Part shown: positions 6,621-15,293 of the stretch, piece after piece
Layout of the letters: each line of letters begins with the position of its first letter
Numbering within the stretch: position 1 is the stretch's first letter
Made by a program: the position numbers and the translations under genes
Origin: a virus
Length of the DNA: 37,701 nt
IMG/VR virus record: IMGVR_UViG_3300030107_004269
Span: 1 to 37,701 of that record
Direction: 5' to 3' (one strand)
Notes under the pieces: model-generated
Database searches by the model: none
What the model was told of the DNA's origin: nothing
The model's input: the letters and a program-made list of their open reading frames with translations, nothing else

Positions 6621-6840
6621 AGAACTTATAAAAGTGGCTAAAGAGGCTATTGTAGATTCTGATGATGATATATCAGCTGATAGATTAAAAAATGCTGCGG
6701 CAACTAAAAAACTAGCTATATTTGATGCATTTGAAATATTGAAAAGAATACAAGAAGAAAATAATATTTTAGAAGGCAAAGATCCTGAAGAAAAAAAAGA
6801 AAGAGTTTTTAAAGGATTTGCAGAAGGAAGATCAAAATGA
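6565..6840 (+). CDS. Terminase small subunit candidate (TerS)
   Basis: 91 aa, almost all helical: KETKKRIIQAGHKAVEELIKV, then a DSDDDISADRLKNAAATKKLAI segment and a helix DAFEILKRIQEE, ending in charged residues. It lies directly upstream of TerL with a 4-base ATGA overlap, the usual place and size for a small subunit that recognises DNA and hands it to TerL. The start at 6565 is inside the preceding gene (56-base overlap) but is preceded by a G-free A/T-rich stretch like other starts here. A TTG at 6618 is a weaker alternative. The TerS call rests mainly on position. Confidence 0.6.
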   Translation: MNIKETKKRIIQAGHKAVEELIKVAKEAIVDSDDDISADRLKNAAATKKLAIFDAFEILKRIQEENNILEGKDPEEKKERVFKGFAEGRSK

Positions 6841-9056
6841 GTTATAAGCAAACATTAGTTAAAACAATTGAACCTGTTAAACGTACGACTATAACTCGTA
6901 TGAATAGAGGTAAAAAATGGAAATACGGTTATAATAAAGAACACGATATTATTGTTATATCGAAAACTGGTCAAATAGGAGAAATACTTGAAATTCAAAA
7001 CTTAAAAATAGCTTTACCTAAAACTCCTAAAGAAGTATATAAACATAAGAAAAACAAATGGGTAAAACAAGAATATCCTAAAGAATTAAGTAGAATTAAA
7101 AATATTTTTGATTGGAGAAATTATCCAAACGAAAATAAAGAACAGTGGTTTGATTATATAGACGAAGAATTTAAAAGAAGAGACGAAGGGTTTTGGTTTA
7201 TAAACAAGGATAAACCAGTTTATATAGTAGGAACACACTACATGTATCTACAGTGGAGCAAAATTGATGTAGGTGCACCAGATTATAGGGAAGCAAACAG
7301 ATTGTTTTATATATTTTGGGAGGCTTGTAAAGCTGACAGAAGATGTTATGGAATGTGTTATCTTAAAAATAGACGTTCCGGATTTTCTTTTATGTCGTCT
7401 GCTGAAACGGTAAACCTAGCTACTCTTGCTGGTGATGCTAGATATGGTATACTGTCTAAAACAGGTGCTGATGCTAAAAAAATGTTTACCGATAAAGTTG
7501 TACCAATTAGTATAAATTATCCATTCTTTTTTAAACCGATTCAAGACGGTATGGATCGACCTAAGACAGAGCTAGCATATAGAGTGCCTGCTAGTAAATT
7601 TACAAGAAAGAAAATAACATCTAATGAAAAACTAGAAGAGTTAGAAGGATTAGACACAACTATAGATTGGAAGAACACAGGAGACAATAGTTATGATGGT
7701 GAAAAACTAAATCTACTTGTACACGATGAAAGTGGTAAATGGGAAAGACCTGATAATATACTAAATAACTGGAGAGTAACAAAAACTTGTTTAAGATTAG
7801 GTAGTAGAATAGTTGGTAAATGTATGATGGGCTCAACCTCTAATGCCTTAGACAAAGGAGGGGATAACTTTAAAAAACTATACAATGCATCCGATGTTAC
7901 AAAACGAAACAGAAATGGACAGACAGCGTCTGGGCTATATTCTCTTTTTATCCCAATGGAATGGAACTACGAAGGATTTATTGACGAATTCGGTGTTCCA
8001 GTATTTAGTAATCCAGACCATGATGTCTTCGATCCTCACGGAGAATTAATAGATATAGGTGTTGTTGACCACTGGCAGAATGAAGCTGATGGGCTAAAAA
8101 GTGATCAAGATGCTTTAAATGAATTTTATAGACAATTTCCAAGAACTGAAGAACACGCGTTTAGAGATGAAGCTCAAAATAGTATATTTAACCTTATAAA
8201 AATATATGAGCAAATAGATTATAACGAAGAAATGTCTAGTACTTTAGGAATTACAACTGGTAATTTTCAATGGGTAAATGGTGTTAAAGATACGCAAGTT
8301 ATATTCTATCCAGATAAAAAAGGTAGATTTAAAATTAGTTGGGTTCCACCCCAACATTTGCAAAATAAAGTGGTACTTAAAAATGGTATTAAATATCCTG
8401 GTAATGAACATATGGGGGCCTTTGGTTGCGACTCATATGATATATCAGGAACCGTAGATGGTGTAGGTTCTAAAGGAGCTCTTCATGGTCTTACAAAGTT
8501 TAGTATGGAGGACGCTCCGGCCAATAGTTTCTTTTTAGAATACCTATCAAGACCACCTACGGCTGAAATATTTTTCGAAGATATGTTAATGGCAATAGTT
8601 TTTTATGGAATGCCTATATTAGCGGAAAATAATAAACCTAGATTATTGTATTATCTAAGAAGAAGAGGTTATAGAGGTTTTAGTATGAATAGACCAGATA
8701 AAGTTTGGAATAAATTATCTGTAGCAGAAAAAGAAGTTGGAGGTATACCAAATTCCAGTGAAGATATAAAACAAGCCCATGCTGCTGCGATTGAAATGTA
8801 TATACAAGAGCATGTTGGTATGAAACAAGATGGTTCATTTGGAGATCTATATTTTAATACACTATTAAATGATTGGGCTAGATTTGACATAACAAAAAGA
8901 ACAAAATTTGATGCAACTATAAGTTCTGGATTAGCTATAATGGCTAATAATAGGCATTTGTATGCTCCAAACGCAAAAATTGAAAAACCTAAATTAAACA
9001 TAAACATATCAAAGTATAAAAATACTGGAAATATGTCTCAAATAATTAAAAATTAA
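6837..9056 (+). CDS. terL: Terminase large subunit (TerL)
   Basis: 739 aa, the packaging motor ATPase and headful/end nuclease. The ATPase part shows a degenerate Walker A, LKNRRSGFSF (residues 176-185), with RRSGFS in place of GxxGK[ST]; a Walker B, LLVHDE (293-298); and a coupling motif GSTSN (332-336). The linker has the TerL-typical FYRQFPRTEEHAF (430-442). In the nuclease part, acidic residues fit the RNase H-like site: D532 in FGCDSYD, E597 in ILAENN, and an aspartate cluster in NDWARFDITKRTKFDAT near the end. The 4-base overlap with the TerS candidate and the portal gene 2 bases downstream confirm the packaging module. It is longer than many TerLs owing to an N-terminal extension of about 100 residues. 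Confidence 0.93.
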   Translation: MSYKQTLVKTIEPVKRTTITRMNRGKKWKYGYNKEHDIIVISKTGQIGEILEIQNLKIALPKTPKEVYKHKKNKWVKQEYPKELSRIKNIFDWRNYPNENKEQWFDYIDEEFKRRDEGFWFINKDKPVYIVGTHYMYLQWSKIDVGAPDYREANRLFYIFWEACKADRRCYGMCYLKNRRSGFSFMSSAETVNLATLAGDARYGILSKTGADAKKMFTDKVVPISINYPFFFKPIQDGMDRPKTELAYRVPASKFTRKKITSNEKLEELEGLDTTIDWKNTGDNSYDGEKLNLLVHDESGKWERPDNILNNWRVTKTCLRLGSRIVGKCMMGSTSNALDKGGDNFKKLYNASDVTKRNRNGQTASGLYSLFIPMEWNYEGFIDEFGVPVFSNPDHDVFDPHGELIDIGVVDHWQNEADGLKSDQDALNEFYRQFPRTEEHAFRDEAQNSIFNLIKIYEQIDYNEEMSSTLGITTGNFQWVNGVKDTQVIFYPDKKGRFKISWVPPQHLQNKVVLKNGIKYPGNEHMGAFGCDSYDISGTVDGVGSKGALHGLTKFSMEDAPANSFFLEYLSRPPTAEIFFEDMLMAIVFYGMPILAENNKPRLLYYLRRRGYRGFSMNRPDKVWNKLSVAEKEVGGIPNSSEDIKQAHAAAIEMYIQEHVGMKQDGSFGDLYFNTLLNDWARFDITKRTKFDATISSGLAIMANNRHLYAPNAKIEKPKLNINISKYKNTGNMSQIIKN

Positions 9057-9058
9057 AT

Positions 9059-11479
9059 ATGGCAGAGTCTGTTATAAAAAGTTATTTTCCTAGTCAAGCT
9101 GTTAGCGATGCAGAGAAGTTGAGCTATGAGTACGGTTTAAAAGTAGGTAAAGCTATTCAACAAGAATGGTTTAACAATGACAATAGTCATGATAGATACT
9201 TAAATAACCTAAACAATTTTCATAAACTTAGATTGTACGCTAGAGGCGAGCAATCTATTCAAAAATACAAGGATGAGTTATCAATAAATGGTGATTTGTC
9301 CTATTTAAATTTAGATTGGAAACCAGTTCCAATTATACCTAAATTTGTAGATATAGTAGTTAACGGTATGTCTGAAAGAATGTATGATATAAAGGCGTAT
9401 TCTCAAGATCCATACGGAGTGATGCAAAGAACTCAATATATGGAGGCTATGGCTAGTGATATGAGAATGAAGACTTTTAACGATATGGTCTTAGATGATT
9501 TTAATGTTGATTTGTACAAAACGGATCAAAGATTTTTACCAGAAACAACAGAAGAGTTAGAACTTCATATGCAATTAACATACAAACAGTCTGTTGAATT
9601 AGCACAAGAACAAGCTTTAAATGTTTTGTTTGATGGAAATAACTATGAAGCTATTAGAAGAAGAGTGCACTATGACTTAACTGTTCTTGGAATAGCGGCT
9701 GTAAAAACTTCTTTTAATACTTCAGAAGGCGCTACTATAGATTATGTTGATCCTGCAAATTTAGTTTATTCTTATACTGACTCTCCTTATTTTGAAGATA
9801 TATATTATGTTGGTGAAGTAAAATCCGTACCTATTAATGAATTAGCGAAAGAGTTTCCTTTTTTAACAGAAAGTGACATACATGAAATACTTCAAAATAG
9901 AAGTAACATGAAAAATAATTATAACAATATTCATATAACAAATAAAGACGATAAAAACACTGTACAAATACTTTATTTTAATTATAAAACTTATATGAAT
10001 GAGGTTTATAAAATGAAAGAAACTTCTACTGGTGGTATGAAAGCTATAATGAAAGATGATACTTTTGATCCTCCAAAAGAAAAAGAAGGTGAATATTCTA
10101 GGTTATTAAGGTCTATAGAATGTTTATATGATGGGGCTATGATTTTAGGTACAAATAAATTACTTAAGTGGGAAATGGCAAAAAACATGATACGCCCTAA
10201 AAGTGATTTTACTAAAGTTAAAATGAACTATAGCATAGTAGCTCCTAGAATGTATAATGGTAAAATAGAATCTTTAGTTAGTAGAATAACTGGTTTTGCT
10301 GATATGATTCAATTAACGCATTTAAAACTACAACAAGTATTAGGTCGTATGGTGCCAGATGGCGTATATTTAGATGCAGATGGTCTTGCTGAAATAGATT
10401 TAGGTAACGGAACAAATTATAGTCCTCAAGAAGCGTTGAATATGTTTTTCCAAACTGGATCTGTTATAGGTAGATCGTTTACCTCAGAAGGTGATATGAA
10501 TCCTGGCAAAGTACCTATACAGGAAATAACTAGTGGTAGTGGTGGTAATAAATTGCAAGCGCTTATAGGTAATTATAATTATTATTTACAAATGATAAGA
10601 GATACTACCGGACTAAACGAGGCTAGAGATGGTACTATGCCGGATAAAAACGCTTTAGTTGGAGTTCAAAAACTAGCCGCAGCAAATAGTAATACAGCAA
10701 CAAGACATTTATTACAATCAGCTTTGTTTTTAACAGCTGAAACTGCAGAATGTTTATCTTTAAGAGTATCAGATATATTAGAGTACTCACCAACAGCTGA
10801 TGCGTTTATTCAACAAGTTGGCGTTCATAATGTTGCTACATTAGAAGAAATATCTAATCTTCATTTATATGATTTTGGTATATTTATAGAACTTCAACCA
10901 GACGAAGAAGAAAAAATGATGTTAGAAAATAACATACAAGTCGCTTTATCTAAAGAAAATATAGAGTTGGAAGACGCTATTGATATTAGAGAAATTAAAA
11001 ATATTAAATTAGCTAACCAATTGCTTAAAATACGTAGAAAGAAAAAGCAAGATAGAGATCAAATGATACAACAGCAAAACATTCAATTGCAATCTCAAGC
11101 TAATATACAAGCTCAACAAGCTGCAACTCAATTAGAGATGCAAAAGCAAGAAGCTAAAACCATGCAAGAAGGTACGTTGGAACAAATCAAAGCTCAACTT
11201 GATACACAAAAAATGGAGCAAGAGGTTAATTTCAAAAAAGAATTAATGGCGTTAGAATTTCAATATAACATGCAACTTAAAGAATTAGAAAATCAAACCG
11301 CTAATAATAAAGAAAAAGAAAAAGAAGATCGTAAAGACGAAAGAACAAGAATACAAGCAACTCAACAAAGTGAGTTAATTGATCAAAGAAATAATGCAAA
11401 AGCACCTAAAAACTTTGAATCTACAAGTAATGATATTATTAGTGGAGAATTTGGATTAGGAGCCTTTGATCCTAGATAA
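9059..11479 (+). CDS. Portal protein
   Basis: 806 aa, the dodecameric ring through which DNA enters and leaves the head. It follows TerL and precedes the scaffold-like and capsid genes. The N-terminal part contains DWKPVPIIPKFVDIVVNGMS and AYSQDPYGVMQRTQYMEAMA, of the kind seen in portals of crAss-like and related phages, then a wing/stem region with DYVDPANLVYSY and an RDTTGLNEARDG segment near residue 520. Residues ~659-780 are a Gln/Lys/Glu-rich coiled coil (barrel/crown extension). It is translated from an ATG two bases after the TerL stop. The portal call rests on size, order and pattern; no catalytic motif is expected. Confidence 0.88.
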   Translation: MAESVIKSYFPSQAVSDAEKLSYEYGLKVGKAIQQEWFNNDNSHDRYLNNLNNFHKLRLYARGEQSIQKYKDELSINGDLSYLNLDWKPVPIIPKFVDIVVNGMSERMYDIKAYSQDPYGVMQRTQYMEAMASDMRMKTFNDMVLDDFNVDLYKTDQRFLPETTEELELHMQLTYKQSVELAQEQALNVLFDGNNYEAIRRRVHYDLTVLGIAAVKTSFNTSEGATIDYVDPANLVYSYTDSPYFEDIYYVGEVKSVPINELAKEFPFLTESDIHEILQNRSNMKNNYNNIHITNKDDKNTVQILYFNYKTYMNEVYKMKETSTGGMKAIMKDDTFDPPKEKEGEYSRLLRSIECLYDGAMILGTNKLLKWEMAKNMIRPKSDFTKVKMNYSIVAPRMYNGKIESLVSRITGFADMIQLTHLKLQQVLGRMVPDGVYLDADGLAEIDLGNGTNYSPQEALNMFFQTGSVIGRSFTSEGDMNPGKVPIQEITSGSGGNKLQALIGNYNYYLQMIRDTTGLNEARDGTMPDKNALVGVQKLAAANSNTATRHLLQSALFLTAETAECLSLRVSDILEYSPTADAFIQQVGVHNVATLEEISNLHLYDFGIFIELQPDEEEKMMLENNIQVALSKENIELEDAIDIREIKNIKLANQLLKIRRKKKQDRDQMIQQQNIQLQSQANIQAQQAATQLEMQKQEAKTMQEGTLEQIKAQLDTQKMEQEVNFKKELMALEFQYNMQLKELENQTANNKEKEKEDRKDERTRIQATQQSELIDQRNNAKAPKNFESTSNDIISGEFGLGAFDPR

Positions 11480-11505
11480 AAAACAGAAGTTTAACTAATT
11501 ATTAT

Positions 11506-11524
11506 TATATTATATTATGGCAAA
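11506..11524 (+). repeat. Repeated translation start element, copy 1
   Basis: Nineteen bases (TATATTATATTATGGCAAA) ending in the start codon and next codons of the scaffold-like gene are identical to 14415-14433 at the start of the gene after the major capsid. Both lie in A/T-only leaders. It is probably a shared strong initiation context, without Shine-Dalgarno, or a local duplication. Confidence 0.7.
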
Positions 11525-12767
11525 TAAAAAAGAAAATCCCGTTGTGGACAACGAGGTTGGTAAATTAAAAATAAAAGAGCAACCTGAGAAACAACCAAAT
11601 AGCAGTGAAACAAAAGATAATGTTACTAAAGCTAAAAAATTAACGAAAATGAAACCTAAAGTTGAAGAAGAAACAATAACTAAGGTTGATTTAAGCAAAC
11701 CAGCAAAACCAGAAGAAAATGAAACTAAAGAAAATAACCCTGTCGACGAGGGAGTGGCTACAGAGTCTGATAACACCGAGTCCACAGAGAAACAAGAAAA
11801 AGTACAACCGGAAGGAGAAGCACAAGAAGAAACCCCAGTATTAGAAGAAATTACTGAAGAAACTAAAGAAGAAGTTAAAGACAAAGCTACTGAACTTACA
11901 GAAGAATTGTTAGATGCTAAGTTAGAAGAAGCAGAAACTGGAAAAGCAATACCTGAAAATTTACAAAAAGTTGTAGATTTTATGGAAGAAACTGGTGGTA
12001 CTTTAGAAGATTACGTTCGTCTTAATCAAGATTTTTCTAGTTATGACGATATGACAGTGCTAAGAGAGTACTATAAACAAACAAAATCTCATCTAACACC
12101 TGATGAAATAGAATTTTTAATTGAAGATAATTTTTCGTACGACGAAGAAGAAGATGAAGATAGAGATATTAAAAAGAAAAAAATAGCGTTAAAAGAGCAA
12201 GTTGCCGACGCTAAAGCCTATCTGGACGGGCAAAAGTCCAAATACTATGAAGAAATCAAAGCGGGTAGTAAGTTAACTACAGATCAACAAAAAGCTGTAG
12301 ATTTTTTTAATAGATACAACAAGGAATCGGAGGAAAGTGAAAAAGAAGCAGAACGTTTACAAACTAATTTTTTAAACAAAACAAACGAAATATTTAATAA
12401 CTTTAAAGGTTTTGAATATAATATTGGTGATAAAAGATTTAGATATAACGTTAAAAATGCAGAAGATGTAAAAAACACGCAGACAGACATTAACAATTTT
12501 ATAGGAAAGTTTCTAAATGAAAATGCTGAAATGACAGATGCTGCGGGTTATCACAAATCTTTATTTACAGCTATGAACGCTGATGCTATTGCTAATCATT
12601 TTTACGAACAAGGTAGGGCAGATGCTTTAAAAAATAGTGTTGCTAAAGCGAAAAATGTAGATATGAGCGCTAGACAAGCTCATGGTACTATCGAAGGAGG
12701 TGGCATAAAAGTTAAAGTATTAGGTGATACTTCTTCTGATTTTAAGTTTAAAATTAAAAATAAATAA
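11517..12767 (+). CDS. Putative capsid scaffolding/assembly protein
   Basis: 416 aa between portal and major capsid, the classic place for a scaffold. Residues 1-~150 are low complexity, rich in Glu, Lys, Thr and Pro and probably disordered (PEGEAQEETPVLEEITEETK). Residues ~150-310 are charged and helical with coiled-coil potential (YDEEEDEDRDIKKKKIALKE). The C-terminal part has QARQAH-like and Gly-rich segments (GTIEGGGIKVKVLGDTSS) and ends KFKIKNK, a basic tail like the capsid-binding ends of known scaffolds. Strong charge, helicity and lack of aromatic-rich domains fit a transient core protein. No protease domain is visible. Function comes from context. Confidence 0.7.
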   Translation: MANKKENPVVDNEVGKLKIKEQPEKQPNSSETKDNVTKAKKLTKMKPKVEEETITKVDLSKPAKPEENETKENNPVDEGVATESDNTESTEKQEKVQPEGEAQEETPVLEEITEETKEEVKDKATELTEELLDAKLEEAETGKAIPENLQKVVDFMEETGGTLEDYVRLNQDFSSYDDMTVLREYYKQTKSHLTPDEIEFLIEDNFSYDEEEDEDRDIKKKKIALKEQVADAKAYLDGQKSKYYEEIKAGSKLTTDQQKAVDFFNRYNKESEESEKEAERLQTNFLNKTNEIFNNFKGFEYNIGDKRFRYNVKNAEDVKNTQTDINNFIGKFLNENAEMTDAAGYHKSLFTAMNADAIANHFYEQGRADALKNSVAKAKNVDMSARQAHGTIEGGGIKVKVLGDTSSDFKFKIKNK

Positions 12768-12788
12768 CAAATTTAAAAAAACAAAATT

Positions 12789-14339
12789 ATGGCAATTACT
12801 GCAGGAGGTATTTTGAATAGCACGCCAGCTACGGCAAAGGCAACGTTATCTACAAACTACCTAGATCTTGCGACATCTGCGGGAGCAGGTTGGGCGCAAC
12901 AATATGTACCAGACCTAATGGAAAAAGAAGCTGAAGTTTTCGGACCGAGAACTATTTCAGGATTTCTTTCACAAGTTGGGGCTGAAGAGGCTATGACAGC
13001 TGATCAAGTTGTATGGTCTGAACAAGGTAGATTACATCTATCTTATAAAGGGAATGTAAAATCAGGACAAGCTGCTGGTGGTACTGTAGTATCTGGTGGT
13101 ATTATCGAAATCACTCATGACATCGATGGTAACGCAGTTACTGACGGTGAAGATGGTATTAGAGTTAACGATACTGTTATCATCGCTAGTGCTAGTGGAG
13201 TTGTTAAAGCTTTAGTAACAGAATCTAATGTTACATCTGGTGAATTTGAAGTTGCTCCTTATGGTGTAGCTTCTTTAAACGCTGCTGGTATTACTGAGAC
13301 AAGTTCTCAATCACTTACTATATTAGTTTATGGTTCTGAATTCCAAAAAGGTAGAAGTTACAATACTAACGCTAATGTTGGTAATGATGGTACTGCTACT
13401 GATCAAAGAGGTGCAAACGAACCTTCATTCAAGTCTTTCATGAACAAACCAATTATTATGAAAGATTACTACGAAGTTTCAGGTTCTGACGCTTCTAGAG
13501 TTGGTTGGGTTGAAGTTTCTGCTGAAGATGGTACTTCTGGATACTTATGGTATTTAAAAGCTGCATCTGATACAAGAGCTCGATTCACTGATTATTTAGA
13601 AATGGCGATGTTAGAAGCAAAAATGGGAGGTGGTTCTAATGCTGGTGCTACTGGTCATCCAGTTGTATCTGCTGCTGATTTAACTGACGATGCTTTTGAT
13701 TTAACTGCTGACACAGCTACGGGTACTCAAGGTTTATTTGATGCTATTGAGTCTAGAGGTAATTTATCTTCTGGTGTTACTGGTGGTGGTTCTGATTTAG
13801 CTGAATTTGATGCTATCTTAGCTGAGTTTGACAAGCAAGGTGCTATTGAAGAAAACATGATGTTCTTAAACAGAGCAACTTCACTTAATGTTGATGATAT
13901 GTTAGCTTCAATGAATTCTTACGGAGCTGGTGGTACTTCTTACGGAGTATTTGATAACTCTGCTGATATGGCACTTAATTTAGGTTTTACTGGTTTCAGA
14001 AGAGGTTCTTATGACTTCTACAAATCTGATTTCAGATACTTAAATGATTTAGCTACTAGAGGTGGTATTAACGCTGCTTACACTGCTGGCGCGATCAGAG
14101 GAGTTATTATTCCTGCTGGTGTGTCTTCTGTTTACGATCAAACTGTTGGAGCTAATATGAGACGTCCGTTCTTACACGTACGTTATAGAGCTTCTCAAAC
14201 TGATGATAGAAGAATGAAATCTTGGGTTACTGGTTCGGTTGGAGCTGCTACATCTGCTTTAGATGCAATGCAACTACACATGTTAACTGAAAGATGTTTA
14301 ATTACGCAAGGGGCAAATAACTTTATGTTATTTAACTAA
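12789..14339 (+). CDS. Major capsid protein
   Basis: 516 aa, presumably HK97-fold. The case rests on position (after portal and scaffold-like genes, followed by a strong terminator), size, and codon bias: ACT, GCT, GGT and TCT dominate and ATA is nearly absent, as expected for the most abundant product. The N-terminal helix region has AGWAQQYVPDLMEKEAEVFG (34-53). Residues ~98-185 look like an inserted beta domain (VVSGGIIEITHDIDG ... RVNDTVIIASASGVVKALV ... SLTILVYG). Later segments (FTDYLEMAMLEAKMGGGS, FLNRATSLNVDDMLASMNSYG, MRRPFLHVRYRASQ) resemble capsid spine-helix and P-domain elements. A G-free leader (CAAATTTAAAAAAACAAAATT) precedes the start. No prohead protease is visible nearby. 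Confidence 0.85.
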   Translation: MAITAGGILNSTPATAKATLSTNYLDLATSAGAGWAQQYVPDLMEKEAEVFGPRTISGFLSQVGAEEAMTADQVVWSEQGRLHLSYKGNVKSGQAAGGTVVSGGIIEITHDIDGNAVTDGEDGIRVNDTVIIASASGVVKALVTESNVTSGEFEVAPYGVASLNAAGITETSSQSLTILVYGSEFQKGRSYNTNANVGNDGTATDQRGANEPSFKSFMNKPIIMKDYYEVSGSDASRVGWVEVSAEDGTSGYLWYLKAASDTRARFTDYLEMAMLEAKMGGGSNAGATGHPVVSAADLTDDAFDLTADTATGTQGLFDAIESRGNLSSGVTGGGSDLAEFDAILAEFDKQGAIEENMMFLNRATSLNVDDMLASMNSYGAGGTSYGVFDNSADMALNLGFTGFRRGSYDFYKSDFRYLNDLATRGGINAAYTAGAIRGVIIPAGVSSVYDQTVGANMRRPFLHVRYRASQTDDRRMKSWVTGSVGAATSALDAMQLHMLTERCLITQGANNFMLFN

Positions 14340-14348
14340 GCAACTTTT

Positions 14349-14400
14349 AAAAGGGAGGGCGGCATGCATGTAAACGCTCTCTGCCCTCCTTTTTATTTTT
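14349..14400 (+). terminator. Rho-independent terminator after the capsid gene
   Basis: The sequence AAAAGGGAGGGC (14349-14360) pairs with GCCCTCCTTTTT (14383-14394), giving a G/C-rich stem of 7 G-C or A-T pairs plus a G-U, extended by A-T pairs. The 22-base loop contains a GGCATGCATG palindromic stretch. A T-rich tail (TTTTTATTTTTTATTAATTTT) follows. It begins 10 bases after the capsid stop. It should end or attenuate capsid transcripts and also protect their 3' ends. Confidence 0.88.
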
Positions 14401-14414
14401 TATTAATTTTATTA

Positions 14415-14433
14415 TATATTATATTATGGCAAA
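14415..14433 (+). repeat. Repeated translation start element, copy 2
   Basis: Identical over 19 bases to 11506-11524. It covers the last 11 leader bases and the first 8 coding bases (ATGGCAAA) of the gene downstream of the capsid terminator. Confidence 0.7.
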
Positions 14434-15235
14434 AAAACAAGAAACAAAAACAGAGGTGGAAGAAATTCCACAGGTTGTAAGTCAACCAAAAATAAAAGTT
14501 GAACCTAAAAAACCATCTTGGGAAGTAAAAGATAGGGTTTATTACTTAAAAGGAAGAGCAAAACCAGTATCTAGAACTATTAGAGCTTCTCAAATATATT
14601 ACTTTGACGAAGAAAAAGGACTTGAAAGAGAATTAAAATATTGTAAAAATCAACAAACTTGTTTTGTAGACGAAATGAAAGGTGATCAACGTTTATCACA
14701 CATTATTTTTAGAAATGGAGCATTACATGTTCCAAAAAATGAAACAATTTTACAAAAATTACTTTCTTTATATCATCCTCATAGAGACAAAGTTTTTTAT
14801 GAATACAAACCTGCTAAAATAGCAGAAGATCAAATAAACATGCTGGAGTTAGAAGCAGATGCAATTATCGCTGCTAGAACTTTAGAAATTGATATGGCAG
14901 AAGCTGTTATGCGTGTAGAAATTGGTTCTAAAGTATCAGAGATGAGTTCTAAAGAACTTAAACGTGATTTATTAGTATTTGCTAGAAGAAACCCATCTTT
15001 ATTCTTAGAATTAATAAATGATGACAATGTTCAACTTAGAAACTTTGGTATTAAAGCCGTTGAAGCTGGTATACTAAAATTATCTAAAAATCAAAGAGAA
15101 TTCTTATGGGCTTCTAATAATAGAAAGTTAATGGTAATTCCATTTGATGAACATCCATATACTGCTTTAGCACATTGGTTTAAAACTGATGAAGGTATGG
15201 AAATCTACTCTAATATAGAGAAAAGATTAAGCTAA
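14426..15235 (+). CDS. Head-associated protein of unknown function
   Basis: 269 aa. Residues 1-~35 are a charged, probably disordered leader (MAKKQETKTEVEEIPQVV). Residues ~36-110 are beta-rich (DRVYYLKGRAKPVSRTIRAS, RLSHIIFRNGALHVPKN). Residues ~130-220 are helical (QINMLELEADAIIAARTLEI, SKELKRDLLVFARRNPSLFL). The end is FDEHPYTALAHWFKTDEGME. The gene stands between the capsid terminator and the tail genes, where head-completion or internal head proteins occur. The first 8 coding bases and 11 upstream bases repeat those of the scaffold-like gene. No known domain is recognised; a minor head protein or neck component is the best guess. Confidence 0.6.
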   Translation: MAKKQETKTEVEEIPQVVSQPKIKVEPKKPSWEVKDRVYYLKGRAKPVSRTIRASQIYYFDEEKGLERELKYCKNQQTCFVDEMKGDQRLSHIIFRNGALHVPKNETILQKLLSLYHPHRDKVFYEYKPAKIAEDQINMLELEADAIIAARTLEIDMAEAVMRVEIGSKVSEMSSKELKRDLLVFARRNPSLFLELINDDNVQLRNFGIKAVEAGILKLSKNQREFLWASNNRKLMVIPFDEHPYTALAHWFKTDEGMEIYSNIEKRLS

Positions 15236-15242
15236 TCAAACT

Positions 15243-15280
15243 GTAGTAAGCGGTCGCCCTACGGGGCGATTGCAAACTAC
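15243..15280 (+). promoter_or_regulatory. Stable RNA hairpin with UACG tetraloop
   Basis: In the 58-base gap before the tiny gene, GTAGT (15243-15247) pairs with ACTAC (15276-15280). Then comes a 2x2 A internal loop, then 15250-15259 pairs with 15264-15273 (six Watson-Crick pairs TCGCCC/GGGCGA at the top, plus two G-U and two G-C). The loop is TACG closed by C-G, an extra-stable UNCG-class tetraloop. No T tract follows, so it is not a typical terminator. It is more likely an mRNA processing or 3'-end stabilising element between head and tail messages. Confidence 0.7.
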
Positions 15281-15293
15281 TTAAAACAAATAA

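Noticed and set aside
11510-11884. Minus-strand open frame of 124 codons opposite the scaffold-like gene
   Set aside because: Its Ser/Phe/Val-rich product is the antisense of a Glu/Lys/Thr-rich low-complexity segment, which removes stop codons on the other strand.
15243-15280. Hairpin as a Rho-independent terminator
   Set aside because: No T tract follows on the + strand and none is correctly placed for the - strand, so it is recorded as an RNA structural element instead.
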